DNA from: Diphasiastrum complanatum
Lineage: Eukaryota > Streptophyta > Lycopodiopsida > Lycopodiales > Lycopodiaceae
Reading direction: 5' to 3'
Length of the DNA: 64,000 nt
NCBI GenBank assembly: GCA_029204225.1
Contig: CM055096.1
Location: 57,735,600 to 57,799,599, forward strand
Within the stretch, counting starts at the first letter, position 1; the number at the start of each line of letters is the position of its first letter. The notes beneath the pieces are model-generated. The model ran no database searches. It was not told the origin of the DNA and saw only the letters and a program-made list of their open reading frames with translations. The position numbers were made by a program, and so were the translations under genes. Shown piece after piece: positions 42,448 through 54,031 of this stretch.

Positions 42448-43554
42448 GTGGTTATGAAGCAATGCAAGCATTCAGCAGATGCTGTAACTTGTAAGTCATC
42501 TTCAGTTATAAGAAAAATTATTGATATCTATGAAAATTTATGTCTAATGACTAATATGATCTGTGCTGACGCAAGTGATCCCAGCATGGAACCTCATCAC
42601 TGCGCCGACAAAGTTGCAATGAGGGACTATTGAGCTGGTAAGAAATAGGAACAAAGATTGAAAGAATTTGTTTTTAGGAGGCTTGGAGATCAACCTTCAG
42701 TAGATGACATCAAAACAAGAAAACGAATCTGTTTAGCTACCACAAAATATTGGCGATATTCAGAGGGAGATATTCCAGGAACTACTTCTGCAACCAACTT
42801 TTTGGGAGCTGTAAAATCATCTAATATTGTTGAAAGCAATTTTGTTTCTAACATCTGTAACACCCTCAGTTAAATTAAGGTGCCCCACTCGACGAATGAA
42901 ATCTTCGTGAAGAGATATTCACTTGTGATGGTACTAAATAAAGCTGATGACACAATGAATCTCCCTCATTCAAAAATTGCAGGTGCTTTGGGTGTTCATC
43001 ATAGAAATATTGCTGCAGCCAGTTCTCGCCTTAACATTAAGAAATAAAAAATCTAAAAATTTGTTCATTTTTTGGCCAAATATTATCACTTGACAAGTCT
43101 GCAAATGATGCATAATTTTTTTGCCCCGGACCATGGAAAAAACAAGCACGACGGAGGGGGCACAGTCATCAAGAGAACTCTCACTCACGAGGAGTTGAAA
43201 CCAGATGGTTGGCCCTTGAAATGTGTAGCAGATGTGGTCGCATATCTGAAAGAAACATTTAGGCCAAAAGGAGAAGGTCACGGTGCTTATGGATCCATGC
43301 CAATGCATAATGACATCGATCTGTCCATGTGTGAGGGAAACCCTAATAGTTTGTGTGAGTTGTTGTCCACTAGGGACAATTTTGCAGTCAAAGCAACAGA
43401 GAGGGGAGAGGATTGCTACCTTCTTAAATGCACCAAGATGATGTACCAAGCAGTGACAGCACAGAAGGATGTATGGCACAACAGAATTGTTAGAGGAGAG
43501 AGAGTAGTTGAAGGCCTATACTATGGCCAAGTCGAGAACATGATCAATACATAA
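42448..43554 (+). pseudogene. Unassigned protein with HGKNKHDGGGTVIKR motif, broken
   Basis: The first part (42448-42872) reads ADAVTCKSSSVIRKIIDIYE, then VFRRLGDQPSVDDIKTRKRI. The middle (about 42890-43045) reads ADDTMNLPHSKIAGALGVHH, helix-turn-helix-like. The last part, open from 43072 to 43554, includes MMHNFFAPDHGKNKHDGGGT followed by VIKR, and TERGEDCYLLKCTKMMYQAV. The blocks lie in different frames with stops between (42632, 42871, 43048). I recall an HGKG...DGxGGxxKR motif from uncharacterised proteins found near transposons in other eukaryotes, but cannot name the family. Possibly a transposase-like or captured gene; function unknown. Confidence 0.5.
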
Positions 43555-44388
43555 AAATCTTCTAGACCAGACACAGCTGGTAATGATCTATTCACACCTG
43601 GTGAGAGCAATCCGGTTTTCTCATGAAGCCTATCCCTGGATATCATAACATGTTTCGATTATCCACCCACGTGTATGAGAACATATACAACAACATGCCG
43701 TATGAAAATGACAGCGATCAAGAGGACTTGCTTAATGCCTGATATCAGGATGCAAGTAACTTTTTGTCTTATATTGATTCATTTGGTCCTTTCATAGTAC
43801 TCGTTTTGAAACTGATGAGTACCAATTTGTTTGGATCACTTATCTATTCAATATTCTGATTTTTTTTGTTTATAAGTTCAGGCTATGTTTTTGGTACTAT
43901 CGGAGTCTCAATTATAATGTTTTTAGTATTGACTGAAATTGTTCTTTTCCATTTGAAAAACATGTACTACTTGTTTGAAACTCCAAAGTATCTGTTTATA
44001 AATTACAAATTTTCTTTTTGGTAGTTGAGACTTACCAAATTTGATACTATTGAAGTACCAATTTTGGTACAATTGTGATTGTCTGAGATTGCACTTCAAT
44101 CTCAAAAATAGTTACCTCTTGTGGATCTTTAACACTGTATCCATCTTTAACACCTTCAATAACCCTTCACTCTTAAGCACAAAGTAAAAATTATCCAAGG
44201 AGCACAAACTATAATTTTAATAAACTCCACCCATACTAGCATTCATAGATCATGCTGGAATATGCATGTGAACACATACTAATAATGTTGCAAGGAGCAC
44301 ATTATGCAGTATATCGTATATTGATTTTTGGTATATGTAACATGTACAATAAATTAGTTGCAGAAAGCTGGGCTGTTCAAATCTAATA
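43555..44388. other. Spacer between two convergent broken genes
   Basis: AT-rich, no supported frame. It begins with a short continuation of the upstream reading (TAGNDLFTPGESNPV). Confidence 0.4.
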
Positions 44389-46642
44389 TTATGTAGGGAG
44401 GTCGAAGTGGTACGAATACCCTTTGACCTCAACAAAGTAGTTGACAACTAGAGGGGATATATCGTCCTCATAGTCGAACAAAGGGTTTCTTCTAGTAAAC
44501 TCTACGGAAGGGGCGAAAGTTTTATGGCCAAGCAGTTCTTGTAGTATGGTGTTTGATGCGTCAAACTCTGGCCATAATTTTCATACCTTATCGAGGACGA
44601 CCAACCAACCGGCCCTAGCATCAGTGTCAAGGGCCCTGGTCATCGTTGGATTCTCGTCTTTTATCCACCAAGGGGTGGGTGCTACACACAGGGTATTGTC
44701 ACACAGATTTTCACCTGTCTCAGGTTCAAAAGTGTGCAGAATTTCACCCTTCTCTGCCTTGGCCTCCTCCCTTGTTGTTTTCCCCTTTTAAGGCCCTTCA
44801 GCTTCATCACCTGCCCTTTCATTTTTCACATCCACATGCACATCCTCCTGCTCTTCTTTCTCTTGTTGGTCTTGCGCTGTTTGGTGGTCCTGTTGTGCCT
44901 GATCTTGCTGCTCTTGTTGGTCTTGTTGTGCCTGGTCTTGTTTCTGGTCTTGTTGTGCATGGTCTTGTTGCTGGTCCTGCTCTTGATGCTCCTGTTGGTC
45001 CCGCTCTTCCTCCACATCTTCATCCAGCTCGTCTACGTCAATAGTAATTTTTGCCTTGCCTATTTTGCCCTCTTCCAACCGATGGTGGGGTTGCTCTGCT
45101 GCGAAGTAGTCTATATCATCCTTGAGCTTTGAAAGTTCTTCCAGCACTTCATTTATCGTTGAATCCATGTCTGGGTCCTTGTTCTGTTGTTGGTCTTCAT
45201 GCAAGTTGCCCATAGGGATTCTTAGTCGGCATAGGGCTATTTGTACCTGATTATGCAAGGTCAGAGAAGGAAAATGACATATTTCAGATTTCAACTCTGT
45301 AGTGTCAGATTTCAGATTTCAGCTCAATTTTGGTAAGTCTTCTTTATCGAGATTTAGACTAAGACAACAACCAATAGTACCAATTTTGTTACTTCAGTAG
45401 AACAAATAAGTACCTTGAACACAAAAAATCTAGAACCAATGAAAGTGACAGAACGAAAGCATGAAGAGTGTTAGTCAAAATTCCCGAACCATATGGTTGT
45501 ATCCTATTCCAGAATGTCACCACAGTGCTCCCTACCATCATCATGACCTTCCTTGTGGATGTTTCAAGTCTAACAAAGAACTGTTTATGATACGATGCCT
45601 TCAACAAGGAAAAAACAAGGGCTACACCCCTTCCTAGAATTGGGAATGTTGACTATCTTTAACTCCACAAAAAACTCTTCTCTTTCTCTTTCTCTTTCTC
45701 AAACAACTTGCACAAAAACTAAGATTTGCCAAATTAATACTTTCTATTGAATTTCCATATATCCCAAACATGGGAGTAAAAGACACACAAGTTGTGCTAA
45801 TAAACACACATATTGTTCAACTTAATAGTGTTGAAAAAAATAGTGCCAAAAGTATCAAAATGGGATTTGTGCACACATACAATACTACCAAATTCGAAGC
45901 AAAATAGTTCCAAATATGTCAAATCTGGGCTCTCAAAATAAGGGAAGAACCAAAAGTCCCAATATGTACTTTCAATATGTTTTGTCATAGTACCCAGAAA
46001 CTCACATGATCGATGTGTAAAAAAAGATCAATAGGTTCTACTGATTAGTTAAGACTTCTAAAACCAATTATTGCTGAAGTAGGGCCAATCAGTTTAAAAC
46101 TAAAGAATGCCTATCATACCAAAATTGAAGAATAGAGAACCAAAGCTGGTACTCTGAAACATGAAAAGACTCAGAAACGTGTTATAAGCATAAATCTAGG
46201 GTTCTCCAGAGTAACAAACACCGTTGTTGGGATACTCCAAGAGTACCAAAGCAATCATCACCAAAAGAAACTTACTCTTTTCAAGCCAGGCCCCTTGTTA
46301 GCCCAAGCCCTGGCCTCCTCGGGGATCTTCTCACTGCACCCTGGTTTCACAGAAAACTCTTTGGTGCCCCTTATGGTCACAACAAAACATAATGGATGGT
46401 AAGAATGCTTGCAGGCAAACATGAATGATCCGAGAAGAAAGGTGGAGTCCAAAGACTCACCGCATGCATTGCAAAATCCAAGGCGTGGATATAGTCTGCC
46501 CCACCCAGCACGTGGGGTCTTGGGAACAAAGTGAATCTGTGCCCCCGGCTGATCCTCTCTTGCATGAGGTTCACAAAATCAGTGCCCTTGAGCATCCTTC
46601 CAATCTGACTCTAGTTTTTTGCATTCCCTCTGCAATGAAAAT
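44389..46642 (-). pseudogene. Unassigned spliced gene: Cys/His zinc-like motif, acidic Gln/Asp-rich tract, conserved-looking C-terminus
   Basis: Exon-like block 46642-46273 starts after acceptor TTTTCATTGCAG and ends before a GTAAGT donor. It reads through one TGA and carries CNAC, then CKHSYHPLC and GC, a RING-like CX2C...CxHx2Hx2C pattern. A second block (45282 to 44389), after acceptor TTGCATAATCAG, reads VQIALCRLRIPMGNLHED, then LEELSKLKDDIDYFAAEQPH. An acidic stretch and a Gln/Asp-rich repeat (44849-45005) follow. Past a TAA it continues with PTPWWIKDENPTMTRAL and, past a TGA, with KLWPEFDASNTILQELLG. The long shared frame argues for a real former gene. No function can be given. It converges on the 42.4-43.6 kb gene. 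Confidence 0.5.
44849..45005 (-). repeat. Gln/Asp codon minisatellite
   Basis: On the minus strand, CAAGACCAG/CAACAAGACCAG-type units repeat irregularly, giving QQDQ, QDQAQQDQ and similar. The plus-strand translation is a Leu/Val-rich artefact of the same repeat. Confidence 0.85.
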
Positions 46643-46707
46643 CCGAATCATTACAAAATAGCACCAAACAATAAACAACAATACCAATCAATAGCCAACA
46701 TTGTATA

Positions 46708-47414
46708 TGTGAAGTTTTTAGCACGTGTGAACTTCAAGACACACCCTACAGGATCTTACTGAGGTGTTGTGATTGCACAAGATTGATCAAAGAATAGTAT
46801 GCTTGAAAAATCTAAGGCAAGAGCACAATGGCATACGTCTAATGAAAAAATCTAACTCTTCACTATGAGAAATGAATGTCAGAAATAATTCTAAGTGTTC
46901 AGTATGGGAAAAAGAGGCTGCTCTCAGGTGGAGAGAGAAAATCATACATAGGAAACTTGGGTAGAGAGAGAATGAGTCCAAAACACCAAAATCTCAATGT
47001 TCACCATATGGCAAAACATGCCCAACTTTCCCTACATGAGAGAGACTCAAATTCCTACAGTGGAGTTGCATGGAAAGTCCATTTAGCTAAACTAATTTAC
47101 CTACATGCATGTATGGTGCATGTGTAGCATGTCAACTCATAAAATTGCCTAGATATGTGTAGATCACAAAAACTATTTTGCATGTTGCATGCATTGATTG
47201 CATGTGGCTTGCATGCATACAGAAAGACTTTGCATGCTATCAAAACATCTGCATGTCATCATAATTGAACCTATCTAACTCAAATCCGAGCTACACTAGA
47301 AGGATATGTGCTCAATTCACACTCCTTATATGTACAACATGAAATCTAGTGGAAATTATCATGGACATGACCCCAAACTCGAGATAGGAAGATAATAGTT
47401 TAATAATCTTCACA
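46708..47414 (-). repeat. 3' LTR of Copia D
   Basis: 707 bp, TGTGAAG...CTTCACA; aligns with 49396-50114 with several substitutions and a ~10-base difference near 47115/49810. Confidence 0.93.
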
Positions 47415-47429
47415 CTCCTCCTTAAAATT

Positions 47430-48628
47430 TATGTTCCTATCAACATAGCTTTCAAAATTAGGCTAAGGTTTGACCTCATCTTCATAAAGACATTCTTGAG
47501 TAGAGGCTTGTGAGAAGATCTGCAACACAATCTCAAGATGAAACATGCTCCAATGAGATCTCTCTTCCAATGACTTTTTCTCTTACAAAATGATGAGCCA
47601 CTTCAATATGCTTGCTCCTTGCATGAAAGACTGGATTATTTGCAAGAGCTTGAGCAGAAATGTTATCATTCTTGATAATTGGTAAATCTTCATCTACATA
47701 ACATTAAGCTCCAAAAGTAGCCTTTTGATCCATAAAACCTCCTTTGTTGTGGTTGTAAGAGATTTGTATTCAGCTTCACAGGATGATAAGAAAATAGTTG
47801 TCTGCTTCTTTGACAACCAACAGTTTGATGCATAATGTCCTTTCTTTCCACAGAAAAAACACTTGATCTTTGACAGCTTCTTCTTGCCACTGAATGTTGC
47901 ACCTTGTGAGGACTGATCCTCACCACCTTCTTTGGCTTTGTCCTTCTTGAAGTGTTGTTGTCCTTTGCCCTTGCCTCTTGACTTGTCTCTGATGAAGAGT
48001 GCTTTGTCATCTCCACCATCTTTCAATGAAAGTCTATTGATCCTCAACATCCTATTTTCTTGCCTACTTTCTTCAGCAATGAGAACACCTTGCAGTGTCT
48101 CCAAGGATGGAAGATCCTCTCTGACAGCATAAGTCTTCATAATATTGTCATACTCATCTCTAAGTCCATTTAGGACTACTTGAACAAGATCAGTGTTCTT
48201 AAGAGCATCACTAATACCAGCTAACTCTTGATGAAGATCCTTAACTCTCATGACATATTATGAAGCACTCTCATCTACTCTCTAATAACTTAGAAATATT
48301 TTGTTTCTAAGTGTAAGCAATCTAGAAGTATTTTTGATTTCATAGATTGTTTTTAGAGTATCCCAAGCTTCCTTGGCAGTGGTGCATGTCCTGATCTCTC
48401 TTAACACTTCATTAGTAACATTCATTTTATAAAATGAAGGGCAATTCTGGTTCTTTTGTGGAATGCTGCAGCTTCATTAGGTGCAACAGGTTCTTCTTCA
48501 GCTCCACTCACAATATCCATTACATTTTGTAGAATCAATAATGATTCCATTCTGATCTTCCACATTGCATAATTGGAAGATGTTAATCTCTCACTGTGCT
48601 CTAAGAAATGTGAACCAGATGAAGACAT
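47430..48628 (-). pseudogene. Copia D gag fused to C-terminal RNase H
   Basis: From the right: a gag start at 48628 (MSSSGSHFLEHSERLTSSNY, then MWKIRMESLL), typical of the UBN2-type copia gag. A stop follows, then a frame at 48251-47694 with LHQELAGISDALKNTDLVQV, basic KGKGQQHFKKDKAK and the zinc knuckle CFFCGKKGHYASNC (CX2CX4HX4C, intact). Immediately after it comes LSKKQTTIFLSSCEAEYKSL, which is RNase H near its end. After a stop, NISAQALANNPVFHARSKHI and CVADLL follow. Protease, integrase and RT are deleted as one block. The element would depend on enzymes from a relative. Confidence 0.88.
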
Positions 48629-49381
48629 CTTCTTGGTGAGAAATTCTAGTAATGATAAAAAATGGAGTTGAAAGTATGTTGCTTGCTATCTCAATCTAGG
48701 ATCTAACACAAATGTTGATCCACCCTATGAAATATAGCAACAGATGTGAGAACAAATTCTCAATACAAAAAATCAATCTATCTTGAATTTGGATCTTGCT
48801 TCAGTCCCCAAAGAAGAAACACATGCAAGCAAGAAGTCTATCTCTCCCACAAGTTTCAATGTACTGATAAACTCTCTAGGAACTTACTTTCAACTAAAAC
48901 ATAGTAATTCGTGTGAAATGAAGACCTCACAACACTCACTTCTATCCAATCCTACTTGATTGACAGTGAAAATTGATGAAAAATGGTGAAAAAGACAGAT
49001 GTTTGTTCACTTTGGCATATCCCACGAGTTGAGTACCCTCTCAAACTGTCTGATTACATAAAACTCTTCTAAAAACAAATCAAATTGATTTAGAAACAAG
49101 AGCAACACATTCTACTCTCCAATACCTATCCAACAAGCTATAGAACATCAAATTTGGATCATTCCTTGAGAAGTAGCACTCATTAATGAGGGCTGATTTC
49201 GCACGTGTGAGCTCTCTGTCCGTACAGAGCTCCGTTGGATCAGATCAGCCTTGATTTGATCCACTTATGATCGCCAGATTGCTTGTTTCTCAACGATTTT
49301 GAATCCTTCTCCAAAATCCGAGTTTCTGCAAGCAAAAACACTGATGATCTGATGTATACACCCTCACCTCTTCAAAGCATG

Positions 49382-49395
49382 GAGCTCTGATACCA
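49382..49395 (-). promoter_or_regulatory. Primer-binding site of Copia D
   Basis: GAGCTCTGATACCA on the plus strand, the complement of TGGTATCAGAGCTC, directly left of the 5' LTR. Confidence 0.92.
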
Positions 49396-50114
49396 TGTGA
49401 AGTTTTTAGCATGTGTGAACTTCACCACACACCCTACAGGATCTTACTGAGGTGTTGTGATTGCACAAGATTGATCAAAGAACAATATGCTTGAAACATC
49501 TAAGGCAAGAGCACAATGGCATACATCTGATGAAAAAATCTAACTCTTCACTATGAGAAATGAATGTCAGAAATAATTCTGAGTGTTCAGTATGGGAAAA
49601 AGAGGCTGCTCTCAGGTAGAAAGAGAAAATCATACATAGGAAACTCGGGTAGAGAGAGAATGAGTCCAAAACACCAAAATCTCAATATTCACCATATGGA
49701 AAGACATGCCCAGCTTTCTCTACATGAAAGAGACTTGAATTCCTACAGTGGAGTTGCATGGAAAGTCCACTTAACTAAACTAATTTACCTACCAGAGATC
49801 CACATGTGTAACTGCATGCATGTATGGTGCATGTACTGCATGTTGTATTGCCTAGACATGTGTAGATCTTAGAAACTATTTTGCATGTTGCATGCACTGA
49901 TTGCATGTGGCTTGCATGCATACAGAAAGACTTTTCATGCTATCAAAACATCTGCATGTCATCATAATTGAACCTATCTAACTCAAATCCGAGCTACACT
50001 AGAAGGATATGTGCTCAATTTACACTCATATGTACAACATGAGATCTAGTGGAAATTATCATGGACATGACCCCAAACTCGAGATAGGAAGATAATATTT
50101 TAATAATCTTCACA
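49396..50114 (-). repeat. 5' LTR of Copia D
   Basis: 719 bp, TGTGAAG...CTTCACA, next to the primer-binding site. Confidence 0.93.
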
Positions 50115-50654
50115 TTATATACTATACAATAGCTTCAATTATCCCCTCAATGGTTATATGTCGTCCAACTCAATACAAGATCACAACGTGTATTTGAAGA
50201 CAACGATATTGCATCAGATATGTCAAACAACTTGCATGAGGAACCGGAAATTGAGCCAGAACCCTTGATTGAGTAAGAAATCCAAGTTCCATTTTATGTT
50301 GAAATCACTGAAGAAGAAATCGCAAATGAAAATATGAACATAGAAAGGCAATCGCCGATGAAAATGTCATGTTTCGATGAAGAATGGCCAGAGGAAGAAG
50401 TGATGATGAAGATGATCATAGCTCTTATACTCATAGGCAAAGAAATTTACGATTGCACTTAGAATTAGATTCAGATGAGTGTATGGACTTAGATAATGAT
50501 GAGAATGAGGCACTATTTGACGAGCAATGTAATTGGCTTATAATATTGACTCGCAATTCAAATGTTATTACAAAGACTGCTTGCACCAGTATCACAAAGA
50601 TTGTATGTATGACCTCAAGTTTCAACTTTGAGTTACTGTGGACCTAAGTTGCAC

Positions 50655-50785
50655 CCCGTTCTGGAACGCTGCGTTCCAATCGCGTTTTGGAACTCCAGAA
50701 TGGATCCGGGTTCTGGAAAGCTGTGTTCTAAAATGTAAGGGTCATGCGTTTTGGAACGCTATTGGATTCCGGAACCCGGTTAGTT
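50655..50785. repeat. Cluster of GTTCTGGAACGC-like palindromic words
   Basis: TTCTGGAACGC, GCGTTCCAATCGCGTTTTGGAAC, GTTCTGGAAAGC, GCGTTTTGGAACGC and TTCCGGAACCC occur within about 130 bp. Confidence 0.75.
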
Positions 50786-51181
50786 GGATTGTGTTTGAAG
50801 TTTACTAAATGTTAGTTGATGGGTTGTGGACCCAAGCAAACCCATAAAGTTGTTTTCTAGACAAATAAGAGGAATAGCACATAATATATTTTGATGGACT
50901 TGGATATGATATTATGGTTTTCTCACTCCTACCCTCAACCAAATTAAACCTCACGAGCCTCAACCAAACCTCATTAGCCTCACCAATTAATAAGAGTTAC
51001 CAATGGTGTTTTAATAAGAGTTACCAATTAATAAGAGTTACCCTCAAATCTCTCTTTCTTTGTCACACACTCTTCATATCTCTATTACCAATGAGGATTG
51101 TGAGGAGAAAAGGAGTTTTCAATTGAGGACAATCACTCACACTAACACACTCTCTTTAAAAATCAAATGTCACAACTTTTT

Positions 51182-51296
51182 CCACACACACACACACACA
51201 CACACTCTTTCCATCTATCTATCTATTCTCTTTCCCTATCTATCTATATACCTATCTATTTATCTCTTTCTATCTATTTATCTATCTAAAACATGT
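51182..51296 (+). repeat. (AC)n and (CTAT)n microsatellites
   Basis: (CA)n at 51182-51204, then interrupted CTAT/TATC units to 51296. Confidence 0.9.
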
Positions 51297-51413
51297 AAAA
51301 TCAACTAAATTAACAAATAAAAACCTCCAAAATCTAAATCTCCAAGCTCCAAGCTCCCCAAGCTCCAAGCTCCTCAAGCTCCTCCACTTCCAAGTGCCAA
51401 GATCTCTCTGGAA

Positions 51414-51843
51414 GGGTAGTGCGAAAATGGACGTCGCGGGAAGCAATATGAACACAGTGTCGAAATCCGACATCCGTAGAATCCGTCGGATTTTGACATG
51501 ATTTTTAGAAGCCAAAACGTCCAATCATCGACACGGATTGCTGATCTGGCTATCGGAATCCGACATACATAAATATATGTCGGATTTTGACATCCAACTA
51601 GGATGCCAACTCAACGAAAGTTTGCCACATGGCACCCACGTCGGATGTCGGAATCCGTCACATATTTAATGTGTCAAATTCCAACATCCAATTTAAAACT
51701 ATATTATCAGAGGTAGCAGGAGTTTTTTTTTACAGGGGTTCGACAGAGATGTCGGATACCGACATGTCTGATTCTGACATTTTATGGGATTTCTTGAAAT
51801 CCATCGCAACCACATGTTGGAATGAGCGCATTTTGTAGTAGTG
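51414..51843. mobile_element. CACTA-like element end with palindromic subterminal repeats
   Basis: The right end TTTTGTAGTAGTG is the complement of CACTACTACAAAA, a CACTA terminus. The interior repeats ATGTCGGAATCCGACAT-type palindromes, intact or half, near 51451, 51480, 51556, 51583, 51641 and 51751. The left end is degenerate: TAGTGCGAAAATGG at about 51416 may be the remains of the other terminus. No transposase. Confidence 0.6.
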
Positions 51844-54031
51844 CTCCCAGATAAATTAGACCCGATTCGATCAGATCTAGGATCGGAATCCTTCATTAAT
51901 GGGATTGGCATTGGGTCGAAAAAATTCGATCCTGAATTTTTTCGATTTTTAAGTGGAAAATTGAGCCTCCTCTATTTTTGTAGTTTTTTTTTTTAAAGAA
52001 TAAGTATAAACAGGTTTTTTCAGGATGCTCATTACCTAATGAAATTGGGCTTGAGCATAGAATTCCAACACTCCCCCTTAATGTGCATCTTGAAAATTTT
52101 TAATCTTCAAATTTAGATGATTGTTAAATCTGAGATGGTGCTCCTTGGTGAAGTAATCTGCTGCCATAAACTCTGTCCTCTAGTAAACCGAAAGAGTTAT
52201 CCTTGTCCTTTGGTTGTCACAGTAGATGAACATCGGATGTGACTGGAAAAATTCGATATCTGCAAGTAGGTTCCTCAGCCAAATTGCCTTCTTGGTAGCG
52301 TTTGTGGTAGCTATAAAATCCACATCATTTACACAAAGTAATGGAGATGTTACGACGAATCTCTTCCTCTTGCAACGCCCTATTATTTTCTCTCTTATGC
52401 TAACTTTTACATGGTGAGAATACCTTGTCTACACTCTTAACATTCAAAGAGAATGCTTTTCGCTGTTTATTGTCTCACAAACATTGGTAACCAGAAAAAT
52501 GATGCTATTTTTTAGATTTAAAAAAGATATTGCTGGGAAATGATAGAATTTCTCTCGATGCATGCACTATTGATAACTAAGTAGGCGAACACAAGATAAT
52601 TAAGAGTTTAATGCGTGGTGGTAGCTAGGAATGAGCAGACAATCAGACAAGTCAATCAGATAGTCAAACAAAAAGTTGAAAGCATTGTAATATTGACAAG
52701 AATTTGAACATAGTACCAGAAAGTAGTTTATTTATACAAGTTAGATAATGCAAGTGAGCACAAAACAATAGTGGGCGGAACCGCGTGCTATTAGGTCTTG
52801 TGCAAACCATTGCATACATGAGAGATCCAAGTATCGATCGGTAAGAATACTCTCTCATCTGCTCCTCTTCTTGCTTGGTCTGAGGACACTAGTCCTTCGA
52901 CAATCACAGGCCTGGATCCATCGGTGAGTGAGCTAACTCACAATTAATCAGATTATATCTGATAAAAACATTGTGAAGATACCTTTGTTGGTAATGTAGA
53001 TCAACCGTCTCGTTCTGTCTCTATGGATTTGTATGCCCAGACAAAAGTGAGCTTCGCCCAGATTGGTCATGTCAAATTCGAAAGACAACATCTGTTTAAC
53101 ATCCTTCACCATATTGGTAATATTGCTGAAAAGCAATGTATCATCGACGTACAAGGTGATAATTATAAAGGATTTCTGCACTGACTTGAAGCATATATTG
53201 GAATTGGTAGTGCTTGGTTCGAAACCTTGTTGGATGAGAAATGTGTTGATTCGCTGAAACCAAGCTTTGGCTAATTACTTCAAGCCATAAAGTGCCTTAT
53301 GGAGTTTATACACATGATGCTTCATATCCTCTTGAACGTATCCTTTAGGCTGGAGCATATAGATGTCTTCTTTGATGATTCCGTTTAGATAAATTGTCTG
53401 TTCATCGAGTTAATGTACTTCGAGTTCGGCTGCTGGAGGGCTCGGATCGGTGAATGCTTGACTACTAGATTGAAGGTCTCGTTGTAGTCTATGTTGGGGA
53501 TCCGAGCAAATCCTCGTGCTACTAGTCGTGTCTTCCTTTGATCAATTGCTCCATTGGCATTGTACTTGATCTTAAAGATCCATTTGCAATCGACAAGATT
53601 GCAGCCAGCAGGAGCTTCGACTAATGACCATGCCTGGTTCTTGATCAGAGAGGAATATTTTTTGTTTATTGTTTCTCTCTAGAGATCGAAGTTTGGTTGG
53701 CTAACTGCTTCTTCGACAATCGGCTGTTTCTACATTAAAAGACAGGCAAACTCAGGAGTATACCTTGTGCGCTGTGTGCGTACTCGATTTGAGGAAGTGT
53801 CGGCTGATCATTCAATCCTTGGACTTGTTGTTGTTGAGTTGCTAAGTAACAACAACATCTTCGTCTGACTCACTATCGTGTACTAGATCGACTATGGGCA
53901 TGCTTGAGCCTGAGGCTCGTATTGTCATGTTGATGGCATGCATTAAAGGTTCACCTGGAACCATGTCTTTGCTTTTGAAGTTGATGAACTGATCCTCAAT
54001 AAACACTGTATCTCGGCTGAACAAGATCTGC
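51844..54031 (-). mobile_element. Copia LTR retrotransposon E, 5'-truncated
   Basis: On the minus strand RT and RNase H run leftward to the purine run TTAAGGGGGAG and an LTR start TGTTGGAATTC at 52070. The LTR would occupy 52070 down to about 51844, where a CACTA-like end abuts it. On the right the element stops at 54031, inside an intron or exon of the duplicated 54-61 kb gene, with no LTR. Either it was truncated there or recombination removed its 5' half. RT resembles element A block for block. Confidence 0.75.
52100..54024 (-). pseudogene. Copia E RT and RNase H remnant
   Basis: From the right: an acidic pre-RT linker (VDLVHDSESDEDVVV), YSSLIKNQAWSLVEAPAGCN, DCKWIFKIKYNANGAIDQRK, then decayed sequence to LAKAWFQRINTFLI. 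The catalytic YVDD is at 53151-53140, followed by FDMTNLGEAHFCLGIQIHRD. MREYSYRSILGSLMYAM is at 52858. RNase H pieces ATKKAIWLRNLLADIEFF and CDNQ lie around 52200-52330. Stops and deletions are throughout; the segment between YAM and the RNase H pieces is scrambled. Confidence 0.82.

Larger units (their letters stand above)
46708..50114 (-). mobile_element. Copia LTR retrotransposon D, complete ends, internally deleted
   Basis: LTRs at 46708-47414 and 49396-50114 both begin TGTGAAGTTTTTAGCA and end AATAATCTTCACA. The primer-binding site (minus strand TGGTATCAGAGCTC, 49382-49395) abuts the right LTR, and a minus-strand polypurine run (AAGGAGGAG) abuts the left LTR, so the element points left. 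Flanks GTATA (46703-46707) and TTATA (50115-50119) fit a 5-bp duplication with one change. At 3.4 kb it keeps gag and the end of RNase H only. It interrupts the unassigned 42-51 kb region. Confidence 0.93.
50115..51413. other. Flank between Copia D and CACTA-like element
   Basis: 50190-50620 has acidic open stretches on the plus strand (SQRVFEDNDIASDMSNNL and, in another frame, SDDEDDHSSY, LDLDNDENEALFDEQ) that may be exon remnants of the unassigned region. No family recognised. Simple repeats at 51180-51290. Confidence 0.4.

Noticed and set aside
44734-45132. Leu/Val-rich plus-strand frame resembling a membrane protein
   Set aside because: Antisense of the Gln/Asp repeat in the minus-strand gene.
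50384-50647. 87-codon acidic frame as a gene
   Set aside because: No start context, splice signals or family match; may be an exon remnant at most.
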